A stretch of 64,000 nt of DNA. Origin: Streptomyces bauhiniae. Lineage in GTDB: Bacteria; Actinomycetota; Actinomycetes; Streptomycetales; Streptomycetaceae. Positions 1 to 8,500 of this stretch are shown piece after piece. Under the pieces are notes generated by a model. It worked only from the letters and a program-made list of their open reading frames with translations. It was not told the origin of the DNA and did not search any database. The translations under genes were made by a program, and so were the position numbers. The DNA lies in contig NZ_SRRT01000003.1 in the NCBI RefSeq assembly GCF_004784475.1, positions 792,684 through 856,683 on the forward strand, given 5' to 3'. Position 1 is the first letter of the stretch. Each line of letters begins with the position of its first letter.

Positions 1-1018
1 GCCGCAGCACGGCCTCCGCCATGGCGTCCACGTCCCCGCACGGCACGATCAGGCCGTCCTCGCCGTCGGTGAGGATGTTGCGCGGCCCGTGGTCGGCGTC
101 GGTGCTGACGACGGGCAGCCCCGCCGCCATGGCCTCCACGACGACGTTGCCGAACGCCTCCCGCTTGGAGGGCAGCACGAACAGCGAGCCCTTGCCGAAC
201 TCGGGCGTCACCGGCGCGGCCGGCCCCATCAGCAACACATGGCCGGACAGACCGAGTTCATGGATACGGGCCCGCAGCCGGGCCTTCTCGGCACCGCTGC
301 CGTAGATCCGCAGCGTCCAGTCCGGCGCCTCGGCGTGCACGCGGGCGAACGCCTCGACGAGCAGCGCGTGGTTCTTGTTGTCGGTGAGATGGCCGGCGGA
401 GATGACGACCTTGTTGGTGCCGCGCGAGCGGACCGGCGCGGCCGGCACGCAGTTGGGCATCACCGCGAGCCGGTCGCGGACACCCGGCACCTGCCCGGCG
501 ATGCTGTCGGCCTCCTCCGGGGTGAGCGCGGTCAGCGCGTCCAGGTGGAGGTAGGCGGGGAAGAGCTTCTTCTTCATGTCGTCGGCGTAGATGAGCGGCA
601 TCGAGTGCTCCTGGGCCACGCGCAGAAAGCCCCCCTGGGCGTGCGCCAGCAGCACGGTGATGCGCGGGTTGGAGCTGACCACCACGTCCGCGTCGGTGGT
701 GGCGAGGTACTCCAGCAGCCGCAGCTCGGCCAGCCGGCTGACCACCGGCTTCTGCACCCCGGTGTTCGGCGGGTAGACCAGCGTGAACCGGTCGGCCAGC
801 GGATCGTCCACGTCCGAGACGGGCGAGTACGGGCGCAGATCGGTCAGGGCCCGTACCGTCACCCGCGGGTCCAGCGGGAAGTACGACTCGTCGCGGACCT
901 TGCGCAGTGCGACGATCTCGACCTCGTGCCTCTCGGCGAGCGCCCCGGCGAGGTTCTGGGTCGCGCTCACCACCCCGCCCATGTGGCAGAGGTCGCGGAC
1001 CAGGAATGCGATCTTCAC
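1..1018 (-). CDS. Glycosyltransferase family 4 (3' end beyond the window)
   Basis: Partial gene of about 339 visible codons; the C-terminus runs off the left edge. The protein begins VKIAFLVRDLCHMGGVV, a GT-B N-terminal Rossmann start with a Gly-Gly nucleotide-proximal loop. It later shows the GT4 donor-site region (GKGSLFVLPSKREAFGNVV, then EAMAAGLPVV), where the two Glu about 8 residues apart bind the nucleotide-sugar in this family. The GTG at 1018 is preceded by GGGGAAGAG at good spacing; an in-frame ATG at 1036 has none, so GTG is preferred. A glycosyltransferase in this chromosomal position belongs, from memory of S. coelicolor, to an envelope glycopolymer locus. The sugar donor and acceptor cannot be read from sequence. 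Confidence 0.85.
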   Translation of the reverse strand, partial: MKIAFLVRDLCHMGGVVSATQNLAGALAERHEVEIVALRKVRDESYFPLDPRVTVRALTDLRPYSPVSDVDDPLADRFTLVYPPNTGVQKPVVSRLAELRLLEYLATTDADVVVSSNPRITVLLAHAQGGFLRVAQEHSMPLIYADDMKKKLFPAYLHLDALTALTPEEADSIAGQVPGVRDRLAVMPNCVPAAPVRSRGTNKVVISAGHLTDNKNHALLVEAFARVHAEAPDWTLRIYGSGAEKARLRARIHELGLSGHVLLMGPAAPVTPEFGKGSLFVLPSKREAFGNVVVEAMAAGLPVVSTDADHGPRNILTDGEDGLIVPCGDVDAMAEAVLR

Positions 1019-1159
1019 TGTGTGCTCTTCCCCCATGGCGCGTGAGCGCCTCCCGTGTTCCGGCTCAGGTGACTAGACGGGGAGAAGCGGTAAAAGGTTA
1101 CTCGCCAAGAGGTCATATGTCGGTCACCCCTTCCCACCGGGGATGACGCGAAGGCCGGG

Positions 1160-1203
1160 GGCGGCGCCGGAAACCCTGTTCACAAGGGGTTTCCGGCGCC
1201 GCC
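1160..1203 (-). terminator. Strong stem-loop after obg
   Basis: Perfect 17-bp inverted repeat (1160-1176 with 1187-1203, 10-nt loop) just past the obg stop. It closes the rplU-rpmA-obg operon and separates it from the glycosyltransferase. Confidence 0.85.
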
Positions 1204-1233
1204 GTCCCGGCCCGTACGGCTGACTTCCGCGTC

Positions 1234-2679
1234 CTAGAAGGGCTCGAAGTCGTCGAACTCCTTCTGCGCCTCGTCGCGTTCGGCCTGGCGGTCCCTGCGG
1301 CGCTGGGCCGCCGGGCGCTCCTCCTCGAAGCGGTGGTCCTCGCCGCGGCGGCCGAGCATCTCGGCGCCGGCGGTGACGGTGGGCTCCCAGTCGAAGACGA
1401 CCGCGTTCTCCTCGGGGCCGATGGCGACGGCGTCGCCCGCGCGGGCGCCCGCCTTCGTCAGCCGGTCCTCGACGCCGAGGCGGTTGAGGCGGTCGGCGAG
1501 GTAGCCGACGGCCTCGTCGTTGTTGAAGTCGGTCTGGCGCACCCAGCGCTCCGGCTTCTCGCCGCGCACCCGGTACACCGGCTCGCCCTCCAGCTCCTCG
1601 CGGGAGACGGTGAAGCCCGCGTCGTCCACGGCCTTGGGCCGGATGACGATGCGCGTCGCCTCCTCCTGCGGCTTGGCGGCGCGCGCCCGGCCGACCAGGT
1701 CACCGAGGGCGAAGGTCAGCTCGCGCAGGCCGGTGTGGGCCACCGCGGAGACCTCGAAGACGCGGTAGCCGCGCGCCTCCAGGTCGGGGCGGACCATCTC
1801 GGCGAGGTCCTTGCCGTCGGGCACGTCGATCTTGTTGAGGACGACGATGCGGGGCCGGTCCTCCAGCCCGCCGTAGCTGCGCAGCTCCTCCTCGATGATG
1901 TCGAGGTCGGAGAGCGGGTCGCGGTCGGACTCCAGCGTGGCGGTGTCCAGCACGTGCACCAGCACCGAGCAGCGCTCCACATGGCGCAGGAACTCAAGGC
2001 CCAGGCCCTTGCCCTGGCTGGCGCCGGGGATGAGACCGGGCACGTCGGCGATGGTGTAGACGGTCGAACCGGCGGTCACCACACCGAGGTTGGGGACCAG
2101 CGTGGTGAAGGGGTAGTCCGCGATCTTCGGCTTGGCGGCGCTGAGCACCGAGATCAGCGAGGACTTGCCCGCGCTCGGGTAGCCGACCAGGGCCACGTCG
2201 GCGACGGTCTTCAGCTCCAGGACCACGTCCTGGAGGTCACCGGGCTCGCCGAGCAGCGCGAAGCCGGGGGCCTTGCGGCGGGCGCTGGCGAGCGCCGCGT
2301 TGCCGAGGCCGCCCCGGCCGCCCTGCGCGGCGACGTAGGAGGTGCCGTGGCCGATGAGGTCGGCCAGCACGTTCCCGGCCTTGTCCAGGACGACCGTGCC
2401 GTCGGGGACGGGGAGGACCAGGTCCTGGCCCTCCTTGCCGGAGCGGTGGCCGCCCTCGCCGGGCTTGCCGTTGGTGGCCTTGCGGTGCGGGGAGTGGTGG
2501 TAGTCGAGCAGCGTGGTCACGGACTGGTCGACGGTCAGGATGACGTCGCCGCCCCGCCCGCCGTTTCCGCCGTCCGGACCGCCCAGCGGCTTGAACTTCT
2601 CACGGTGGACGGAGGCACAGCCGTGGCCTCCGTTACCCGCGGCGACATGCAGTTCGACGCGGTCCACGAAGGTGGTCAT
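1234..2679 (-). CDS. obg: Obg/CgtA GTPase
   Basis: Essential ribosome-associated GTPase of 50S assembly; in Streptomyces it also links GTP level to aerial growth. The 481-residue protein has the Gly-rich Obg fold at about 1-155 ([24 protein letters not shown]), then a G domain with P-loop [10 protein letters not shown], switch [14 protein letters not shown], and base-specificity NKID. A C-terminal OCT domain (about 350-430) is followed by a charged tail. It is the last gene of the rplU-rpmA-obg unit, with 127 nt separating it from rpmA and holding a structured hairpin. Length and domain order are normal for actinobacteria. Confidence 0.98.
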   Translation of the reverse strand: MTTFVDRVELHVAAGNGGHGCASVHREKFKPLGGPDGGNGGRGGDVILTVDQSVTTLLDYHHSPHRKATNGKPGEGGHRSGKEGQDLVLPVPDGTVVLDKAGNVLADLIGHGTSYVAAQGGRGGLGNAALASARRKAPGFALLGEPGDLQDVVLELKTVADVALVGYPSAGKSSLISVLSAAKPKIADYPFTTLVPNLGVVTAGSTVYTIADVPGLIPGASQGKGLGLEFLRHVERCSVLVHVLDTATLESDRDPLSDLDIIEEELRSYGGLEDRPRIVVLNKIDVPDGKDLAEMVRPDLEARGYRVFEVSAVAHTGLRELTFALGDLVGRARAAKPQEEATRIVIRPKAVDDAGFTVSREELEGEPVYRVRGEKPERWVRQTDFNNDEAVGYLADRLNRLGVEDRLTKAGARAGDAVAIGPEENAVVFDWEPTVTAGAEMLGRRGEDHRFEEERPAAQRRRDRQAERDEAQKEFDDFEPF

Positions 2680-2729
2680 GGTTCGGTGCCTCCAGAAAAG
2701 TACGGGTAATACCTATGTCAACACGCGAA

Positions 2730-2769
2730 AGGCGGACCCGCCTTCCCGACCGGGAAGTGAGGTCCGCCT
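2730..2769 (-). terminator. Branched hairpin between rpmA and obg
   Basis: Outer 9-bp stem AGGCGGACC/GGTCCGCCT (2730-2738 with 2761-2769) encloses a second 6-bp stem CTTCCC/GGGAAG. No clear T-run follows. It may be a partial terminator or processing site that sets obg below the ribosomal protein genes. Confidence 0.6.
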
Positions 2770-2806
2770 CGCGCAGCTTTTACGCTCGCGGCCGTGAATC
2801 AGGGAT

Positions 2807-3061
2807 TCAGGCGACCGGAACGATGTTCACGACCTTGCGGCCGCGGTGGGTGCCGAACTCCACCGCACCGGGCTGGAGGGCGAACAGCGTGTCGTCGCCG
2901 CCACGGCCGACGCCGGCGCCGGGGTGGAAGTGGGTGCCGCGCTGGCGGATGAGGATCTCACCAGCGCTGACGACCTGACCGCCGAAGCGCTTCACGCCGA
3001 GCCGCTGGGCATTGGAGTCGCGACCGTTCCGGGTGGACGATGCGCCCTTCTTGTGTGCCAT
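2807..3061 (-). CDS. rpmA: 50S ribosomal protein L27
   Basis: 84-residue L27 beginning [16 protein letters not shown], the conserved basic N-terminus that reaches the peptidyl-transferase centre. The L27 core GVKRFGGQ and QRGTHFHPG are intact. There is no Firmicute-type cleavable N-terminal extension. It starts 14 nt after rplU and is cotranscribed with it. Confidence 0.98.
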   Translation of the reverse strand: MAHKKGASSTRNGRDSNAQRLGVKRFGGQVVSAGEILIRQRGTHFHPGAGVGRGGDDTLFALQPGAVEFGTHRGRKVVNIVPVA

Positions 3062-3075
3062 GTCTTCTCAGTCCC

Positions 3076-3396
3076 TTACTTCGCAGCCGCGGGGATCTCA
3101 GTGACCTTGATCGCCGTGTACTGCTGGCGGTGGCCCTGACGACGGCGGTAGCCGGTCTTGTTCTTGTAGCGCAGAATGTCGATCTTCTGGCCCTTGTGGT
3201 GGTCCACGACCTCGGCCTGGACCTTGATGCCGGCCAGCACCCACGGGTCGCTGGTCACGGAGTCACCGTCGACAACGAGCAGGGTCGAGAGCTCGACCGT
3301 GTCACCGACATTGGCAGTGGAAATCTTGTCAACCTCAACGATGTCGCCGACAGCAACCTTGTGCTGGCGACCACCGCTGCGCACGATGGCGTACAC
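3076..3396 (-). CDS. rplU: 50S ribosomal protein L21
   Basis: 106-residue L21. The GTG at 3396 gives [14 protein letters not shown], the standard L21 N-terminus; the open frame extends upstream but without L21 similarity. The C-terminal [14 protein letters not shown] is the rRNA-binding signature. It is the first gene of the rplU-rpmA-obg operon. Confidence 0.97.
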   Translation of the reverse strand: MYAIVRSGGRQHKVAVGDIVEVDKISTANVGDTVELSTLLVVDGDSVTSDPWVLAGIKVQAEVVDHHKGQKIDILRYKNKTGYRRRQGHRQQYTAIKVTEIPAAAK

Positions 3397-3598
3397 GCGG
3401 ATCTCACTTTCGCTCGAAGGACGGCACCCCCGCAGGCCAGCCGGACCGGCAGAACACCATGAACGACCTCTCCCGACCGCACCCAGGCGACCGGGAGGAG
3501 AAGGTTTACGGGGATGTGGCATGTTCAAATGACACGCCGACGGTCAAGAGTACGGGGGCGCTCCGTACGGGTCAAACCGGGCTCTGAGCAGCGGGTGC
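3397..3598 (-). promoter_or_regulatory. Promoter and leader region of rplU operon
   Basis: No gene. A TTGACC hexamer (3542-3547, minus strand) is a candidate -35, but no convincing -10 follows at the right spacing. An imperfect hairpin (TCCCG..CGC with GCG..CGGGA, 3471-3496) lies in the presumed leader, a possible autoregulatory structure. Confidence 0.35.
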
Positions 3599-4660
3599 TC
3601 AGCGCTCCAGCGAGGCCGTGTAGTCGGCGTACGCCTGCCGGATCTGGTCCGGGGCGAGGTCCAGATGCTCCAGGATCGTGTACCGGCCGGGCCGGGTCTC
3701 CGGAGCGAACTCCACGGCCCGGACGAACTCGTCCACGCTGAACCCGATCTCCTCGGCCAGCACCGGCAGCCCGTGCCTGCGCAGCGAGGCGGCCATGAGG
3801 AACGAGCCCTCGTGGTCGCCGCGCAGATGCATGGCGAAGGCGGCGCCGAGGCCCACCTGCTCGCCGTGGCTGGCGGCCCGCTTGGGGAAGAGCAGGTCGA
3901 GCGCGTGGCTGATCTCGTGGCAGGCGCCGGACGACGGCCGGGTGTGGCCGGCGATCGACATGGCGATGCCGGACAGCACCAGACCCTCGGCGAGTACGGC
4001 GAGGAACGCGTCGTCGCCGCAGCCGCCGGGGTGCCGGAGCACCGCCTCGCCGGCCTGACGGGCCATGGCGGCGGCGAGACCGTCGATCTTCTCGCCGTTG
4101 ACCCGGTTGGCCAGCTCCCAGTCGGCGACGGCCGAGATGTTCGACACCGCGTCCCCGATGCCCGAGCGCACGAAGCGCACCGGGGTCTCGCGGATGATGT
4201 CCGTGTCGATCAGCAGCGCGATGGGCGTGGGCACACCGTACGAGCCCCGGCCCGCGTCGTTGTCCAGGATGGACACCGGCGAGCAGATGCCGTCGTGGGA
4301 CAGGTTGGTGGCGACCGCGACCAGCGGCAGGCCGATGCGGGCCGCCGCGTACTTGGCGCAGTCGATGACCTTCCCGCCGCCGAGCCCGACCACGGCGTCA
4401 TAGCGGCCGGACTTCATCTCGTCGGCCAGCCGTACCGCGTCGTCCAGCGTGCCGCCGCCGACCTCGTACCAGGTGGCGCCCGGCAGTTGGGGCGCGACCC
4501 GCTCCCGCAGCCTGGCGCCCGAGCCGCCGCTGACGGCGACGGCCAGGCGGCCGGAGTGCGAGATGCGCTGGTCGGCGAGGATGCTCGCCAGGTCGGCGAG
4601 GGCACCCGGACGGATGTCGACGACGACCGGCGAGGGGATGAGCCGGGTCAGTATCGGCAC
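3599..4660 (-). CDS. sn-glycerol-1-phosphate dehydrogenase family, iron/zinc alcohol dehydrogenase fold
   Basis: 353-residue protein of the EgsA/AraM-type glycerol-1-phosphate dehydrogenase family. Visible features are the NAD-binding GLGGGKVIDCAKYAA at about 93-107, ATNLSHDGICSPVSI, RSGIGDAVSN (metal Asp), and two metal His motifs, CHEISHALD and SHGEQVG. The expected reaction is NAD(P)H-dependent reduction of dihydroxyacetone phosphate or a related phospho-keto compound. The GTG start (4660) lies 13 nt inside the end of the upstream cytidylyltransferase gene and has GGGAGAT as SD, so the two are translationally coupled. The pairing implies a CDP-polyol or CDP-glycerol-like product. The exact substrate is not readable; other polyol-phosphate dehydrogenase activities are possible. 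Confidence 0.85.
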   Translation of the reverse strand: MPILTRLIPSPVVVDIRPGALADLASILADQRISHSGRLAVAVSGGSGARLRERVAPQLPGATWYEVGGGTLDDAVRLADEMKSGRYDAVVGLGGGKVIDCAKYAAARIGLPLVAVATNLSHDGICSPVSILDNDAGRGSYGVPTPIALLIDTDIIRETPVRFVRSGIGDAVSNISAVADWELANRVNGEKIDGLAAAMARQAGEAVLRHPGGCGDDAFLAVLAEGLVLSGIAMSIAGHTRPSSGACHEISHALDLLFPKRAASHGEQVGLGAAFAMHLRGDHEGSFLMAASLRRHGLPVLAEEIGFSVDEFVRAVEFAPETRPGRYTILEHLDLAPDQIRQAYADYTASLER

Positions 4661-5400
4661 GCGATCTCCCGTCCCTTGGCGAGGTCGTCGTGGTTGTCGA
4701 TCTCGACCCAGGAGACCTCGCCGATGGGCTGGACGTCGATGCGGAAGCCCCGGTTGACCAGCTCCTGGTAGCCGTCCTCGTAGTAGAGCTGGGGGTCGCG
4801 CTCGAAGGTGGCGCGCAGGGCGTCGGCCAGCTCCTCGGCCGCGTCGCCCTCGATGAGGGTGACACCGATGTACTCACCGGTGGCCTCGGCCGGGTCCATC
4901 AGCTTGGTGATCTTCTGAACGCCCTTCTCGGGGTCCACGACGACCTTCATCTCCTCGTCCGCCAGGGACTTCACGGTGTCCAGCGCGAGGATGATCTTCT
5001 TGCCGTCACCGCGCGCGGCCAGCAGGGTCTTCTCGACGGAGACCGGGTGCACGGTGTCGCCGTTGGCGAGGATCACGCCGTCCTTGAGGGCGTCGCGGCC
5101 GCACCACAGGGAGTAGGCGTTGTTCCACTCCTCGGCCTTGTCGTTGTCGATCAGCGTGATCTTCAGGCCGTACTTGGCCTCCAGCGCGGCCTTGCGGTCG
5201 TAGACGGCCTCCTTGCGGTAGCCGACGATGACGCCGACCTCGGTGAGACCGACCTCCGCGAAGTTCCCCAGCGTCAGGTCCAGCACCGTCAGCGACTCCT
5301 CGTCGCCCTCGGGGCCCACCGGCACGAGCGCCTTGGGCAGGGTGTCGGTGTAGGGGCGCAGACGCCGTCCGGCGCCGGCCGCCAGCACGAGACCTATCAT
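4648..5400 (-). CDS. LicC-like sugar/alcohol-phosphate cytidylyltransferase
   Basis: 250-residue NTP-transferase. The N-terminal signature LAAGAGRRLRPYTDTLPKAL (nucleotide and Mg binding) opens the protein, then NNAYSLW, the LicC/phosphocholine-cytidylyltransferase motif, and ANGDTV with the catalytic Asp. C-terminal VSWVEIDNHDDL is typical of LicC-type enzymes. It probably condenses CTP with a phosphorylated alcohol supplied by the overlapping downstream dehydrogenase. SD AAGGAGAA precedes the ATG at 5400. No CDP-alcohol phosphotransferase is seen in the window; the partner could lie left of position 1 with the glycosyltransferase. Confidence 0.85.
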   Translation of the reverse strand: MIGLVLAAGAGRRLRPYTDTLPKALVPVGPEGDEESLTVLDLTLGNFAEVGLTEVGVIVGYRKEAVYDRKAALEAKYGLKITLIDNDKAEEWNNAYSLWCGRDALKDGVILANGDTVHPVSVEKTLLAARGDGKKIILALDTVKSLADEEMKVVVDPEKGVQKITKLMDPAEATGEYIGVTLIEGDAAEELADALRATFERDPQLYYEDGYQELVNRGFRIDVQPIGEVSWVEIDNHDDLAKGREIACRY

Positions 5401-5468
5401 CGCGGGTTCTCCTTAACTTCCCCGGTTCCGGGGCGACTTCCCCGGTTCGCGGGGTGGGGGGCAAAGCC

Positions 5469-5500
5469 GTGTGGCCCTGTCGCGAACGACAGGACCACAC
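5469..5500 (-). terminator. Stem-loop after rne
   Basis: GTGTGG-C-CCTGTC pairs with GACAGG-A-CCACAC around a 6-nt loop, 14 nt beyond the rne stop. Confidence 0.8.
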
Positions 5501-5514
5501 GAGGGTTTTCCGGT

Positions 5515-8500
5515 TCAGCTCTCGTCGTCCGGCGCGGGGACCGTGGTGGTCTTCTTCGCCGTCGACTTGGCGGCCGTCTTGGCGGTCTTGGCCGCCTTCT
5601 TGGCCGTCGTCTTCTTCGCCGTCGTCGTCTTGGCGGCGGTCTTCTTCGCGGCCGCCGTCTTCTTGGCGGGCGCGGCCTTCTTCGCGGCCGTCTTCTTCGC
5701 CGGTGCCTTCTTGGCCGCCTTGCGGGCGGTCTTCTTGGCGGGCGCCGCCTCCTCGGGCTCCGCCTCGGCGGCGGGCTCCTCGGTGGCGGGCTCGGCGGCG
5801 GCCGGCTCCGGCGCGGACGACGGGACGACCAGCACGGCCGTCTCCTCCGACGCGGTCGGCGCGGTGGCCTTGCGCACCGCACGGCGGCGCGGACGGGCCG
5901 GGGCGGCGCTCTCCTCGGCCGCCGGGGCGGCCTCCGGCTCCGGCAGCCGCTCCGGCTCGGCCACCGGCGCGGGCTCGGCGACGGTCACCACGGCGGCCTC
6001 GGCCCCGGCCGGCGAACCGGCGGGCGCGGACACCTTGCGGGTGACCCGGCGACGGGCGCGGCCCTTGGGCGCGGCCTCCTCGGCGGCGGGCTCCGGCGCG
6101 ACCACCGGGTCCTCGGCGGCCATCGGCTCGGCGTGCGCCTCGGCGGCCGGCTCCGGCAGCACCGGGGTGGCGGCGGCCTCCTCGGCGGTGACCGACGCGG
6201 CGGTCGGCGCCTCCTCGGCGGCCCGCTCGAACCGCTCGGCCCGCTCGGCGGAGCGGCGGCTGCCCTCCTTCGGCGCACCGGCCGGGGCCGAGGCCCGACG
6301 GCCGGCCTTGCGGCGCGAACGGCCGCGTCCGGCGGCGGCCTCCGCCTCGGCGACGGAGCTGTACAGCTCCTCGTCCGGGGTGAAGTCCGGCTCGGGCAGC
6401 GCCACCGGCTCGGCGGCCTCGGCGGCCACCTCGGCGACCGTCTCGGTCTCCACCGGCGCGGCGGTCTCGTGCTCGTGGACGTGGCCGTCGCCGCGGCCGC
6501 GCTTCTTGCCGCGCTTGCCGCCACCACCGCCACCGACGGAGGTGGGCTGCTCCATGTGCACGATGACACCGCGGCCGTTGCAGTGGACGCAGTTCTCGGA
6601 GAAGGACTCCAGCAGACCCTGGCCGACCCGCTTACGGGTCATCTGCACCAGGCCCAGCGAGGTCACCTCGGCCACCTGGTGCTTGGTCCGGTCCCGGCCC
6701 AGGCACTCCAGCAGGCGGCGCAGCACCAGGTCCCGGTTGGACTCCAGCACCATGTCGATGAAGTCGATGACGATGATGCCGCCGAGGTCGCGCAGCCGGA
6801 GCTGGCGCACGATCTCCTCGGCCGCCTCCAGGTTGTTCCTGGTGATCGTCTCCTCCAGGTTGCCGCCCTGGCCGGTGAACTTGCCGGTGTTGACGTCGAC
6901 CACGACCATCGCCTCGGTCCGGTCGATCACCAGCGAACCGCCGCTGGGCAGCCAGACCTTGCGGTCCAGCGCCTTGGCGAGCTGCTCGTCGATCCGGTAC
7001 GTGGCGAAGACGTCGGCCTCGCCGGTCCACTTCTGGAGCCGGTCGGTGAGGTCGGGGGCGACGTGGGAGACGTAGCCGTGGATGGTCGACCACGCCTCGT
7101 CACCGCTGACGATGACCTTGGAGAAGTCCTCGTTGAAGATGTCGCGGACGACGCGGACGGTCATGTCCGGCTCGCCGTACAGCAGCGCCGGGGCGTTGCC
7201 CGTCTTCGCCTTCTTCTTGATCTCCTCCCACTGCGCCTGGAGCCGCTCGACGTCACGGCGCAGCTCGTCCTCGCTCGCGCCCTCGGCGGCGGTGCGCACG
7301 ATCACACCCGCGTCCTCGGGGACGATCTTCTTGAGGATGGTCTTCAGCCGGGCCCGCTCGGTGTCGGGCAGCTTGCGGCTGATGCCGGTCATCGAGCCCT
7401 CGGGGACGTACACGAGGTAACGGCCCGGCAGCGAAACCTGGCTGGTGAGGCGGGCGCCCTTGTGGCCGATCGGGTCCTTGGTCACCTGGACCAGGACCGG
7501 CTGGCCGGACTTGAGGGCGGACTCGATGCGGCGCGGCCCGTTGGCCATGCCGAGCGCCTCGAAGTTGACCTCACCGGCGTACAGGACGGCGTTGCGGCCC
7601 TTGCCGATGTCGATGAAGGCGGCCTCCATGGACGGCAGCACGTTCTGGACCTTGCCCAGGTAGACGTTGCCGACGTACGAGGTGGCCTGCTCCTTGTTGA
7701 CGTAGTGCTCGACGAGCACGCCGTCCTCGAGGACGCCGATCTGGGTGCGCTCGCCGTGCTGGCGCACGACCATCACGCGCTCGACGGCCTCGCGGCGGGC
7801 CAGGAACTCGGCCTCGGTGATGATCGGCACGCGGCGGCGGCCCTGCTCGCGGCCCTCGCGGCGGCGCTGCTTCTTGGCCTCCAGGCGGGTCGAGCCCTTG
7901 ATGGACTGGACCTCGTCGGACGGCTCGGCGGCCTTGCGGGGCTCGCGGACCTTGACGACCGTGCGCTCGGGGTCGTCCGCGGGCGCCGGCTCGGCCTCGC
8001 CACCGGAGTCCCCGGCGCGACGGCGACGGCGACGGCGGCGACGGCTGGAGCTGGAGCCACCGGACTCCTCGCCGCGTGCCTCGTCGGCGTCCTCGGCGTC
8101 CTCTTCCTCCTGCTCGGCGGTGTCCTCGGCGTCCTGCTCCGCCTGCTCGGCGGCCAGCTCGCCGGACTCGGCGTCCTCACCGTTGTCGTCACCGTCGTAC
8201 GCGTCGCCACGGCGGCGGCGACGGCCGCCCCGGCGGCGACGGCGGCGCGAACCGGAGTCGTCCGAGCCCTCGGCGTCGTCGGAGTCGTCGGCCTCGTCCT
8301 CGGCGGGCTCCTCGACGGGCTCGGGCTTCTCCTCGACCGCGCGGGTCTCCTCGGCGGGAGCGCCACGGCGGCGCCGGCGACGGCGGCCGTTGTCGCGCTC
8401 GTCGGTGGCGGCGGCCTCGGGAGCGGCGGTGGTCTCCGCCTCAGCCTTCTCGGCCTCCTCCGCCTGCTCGGGCTCCTGGACACCGGCGGCCTGGGCCGCG

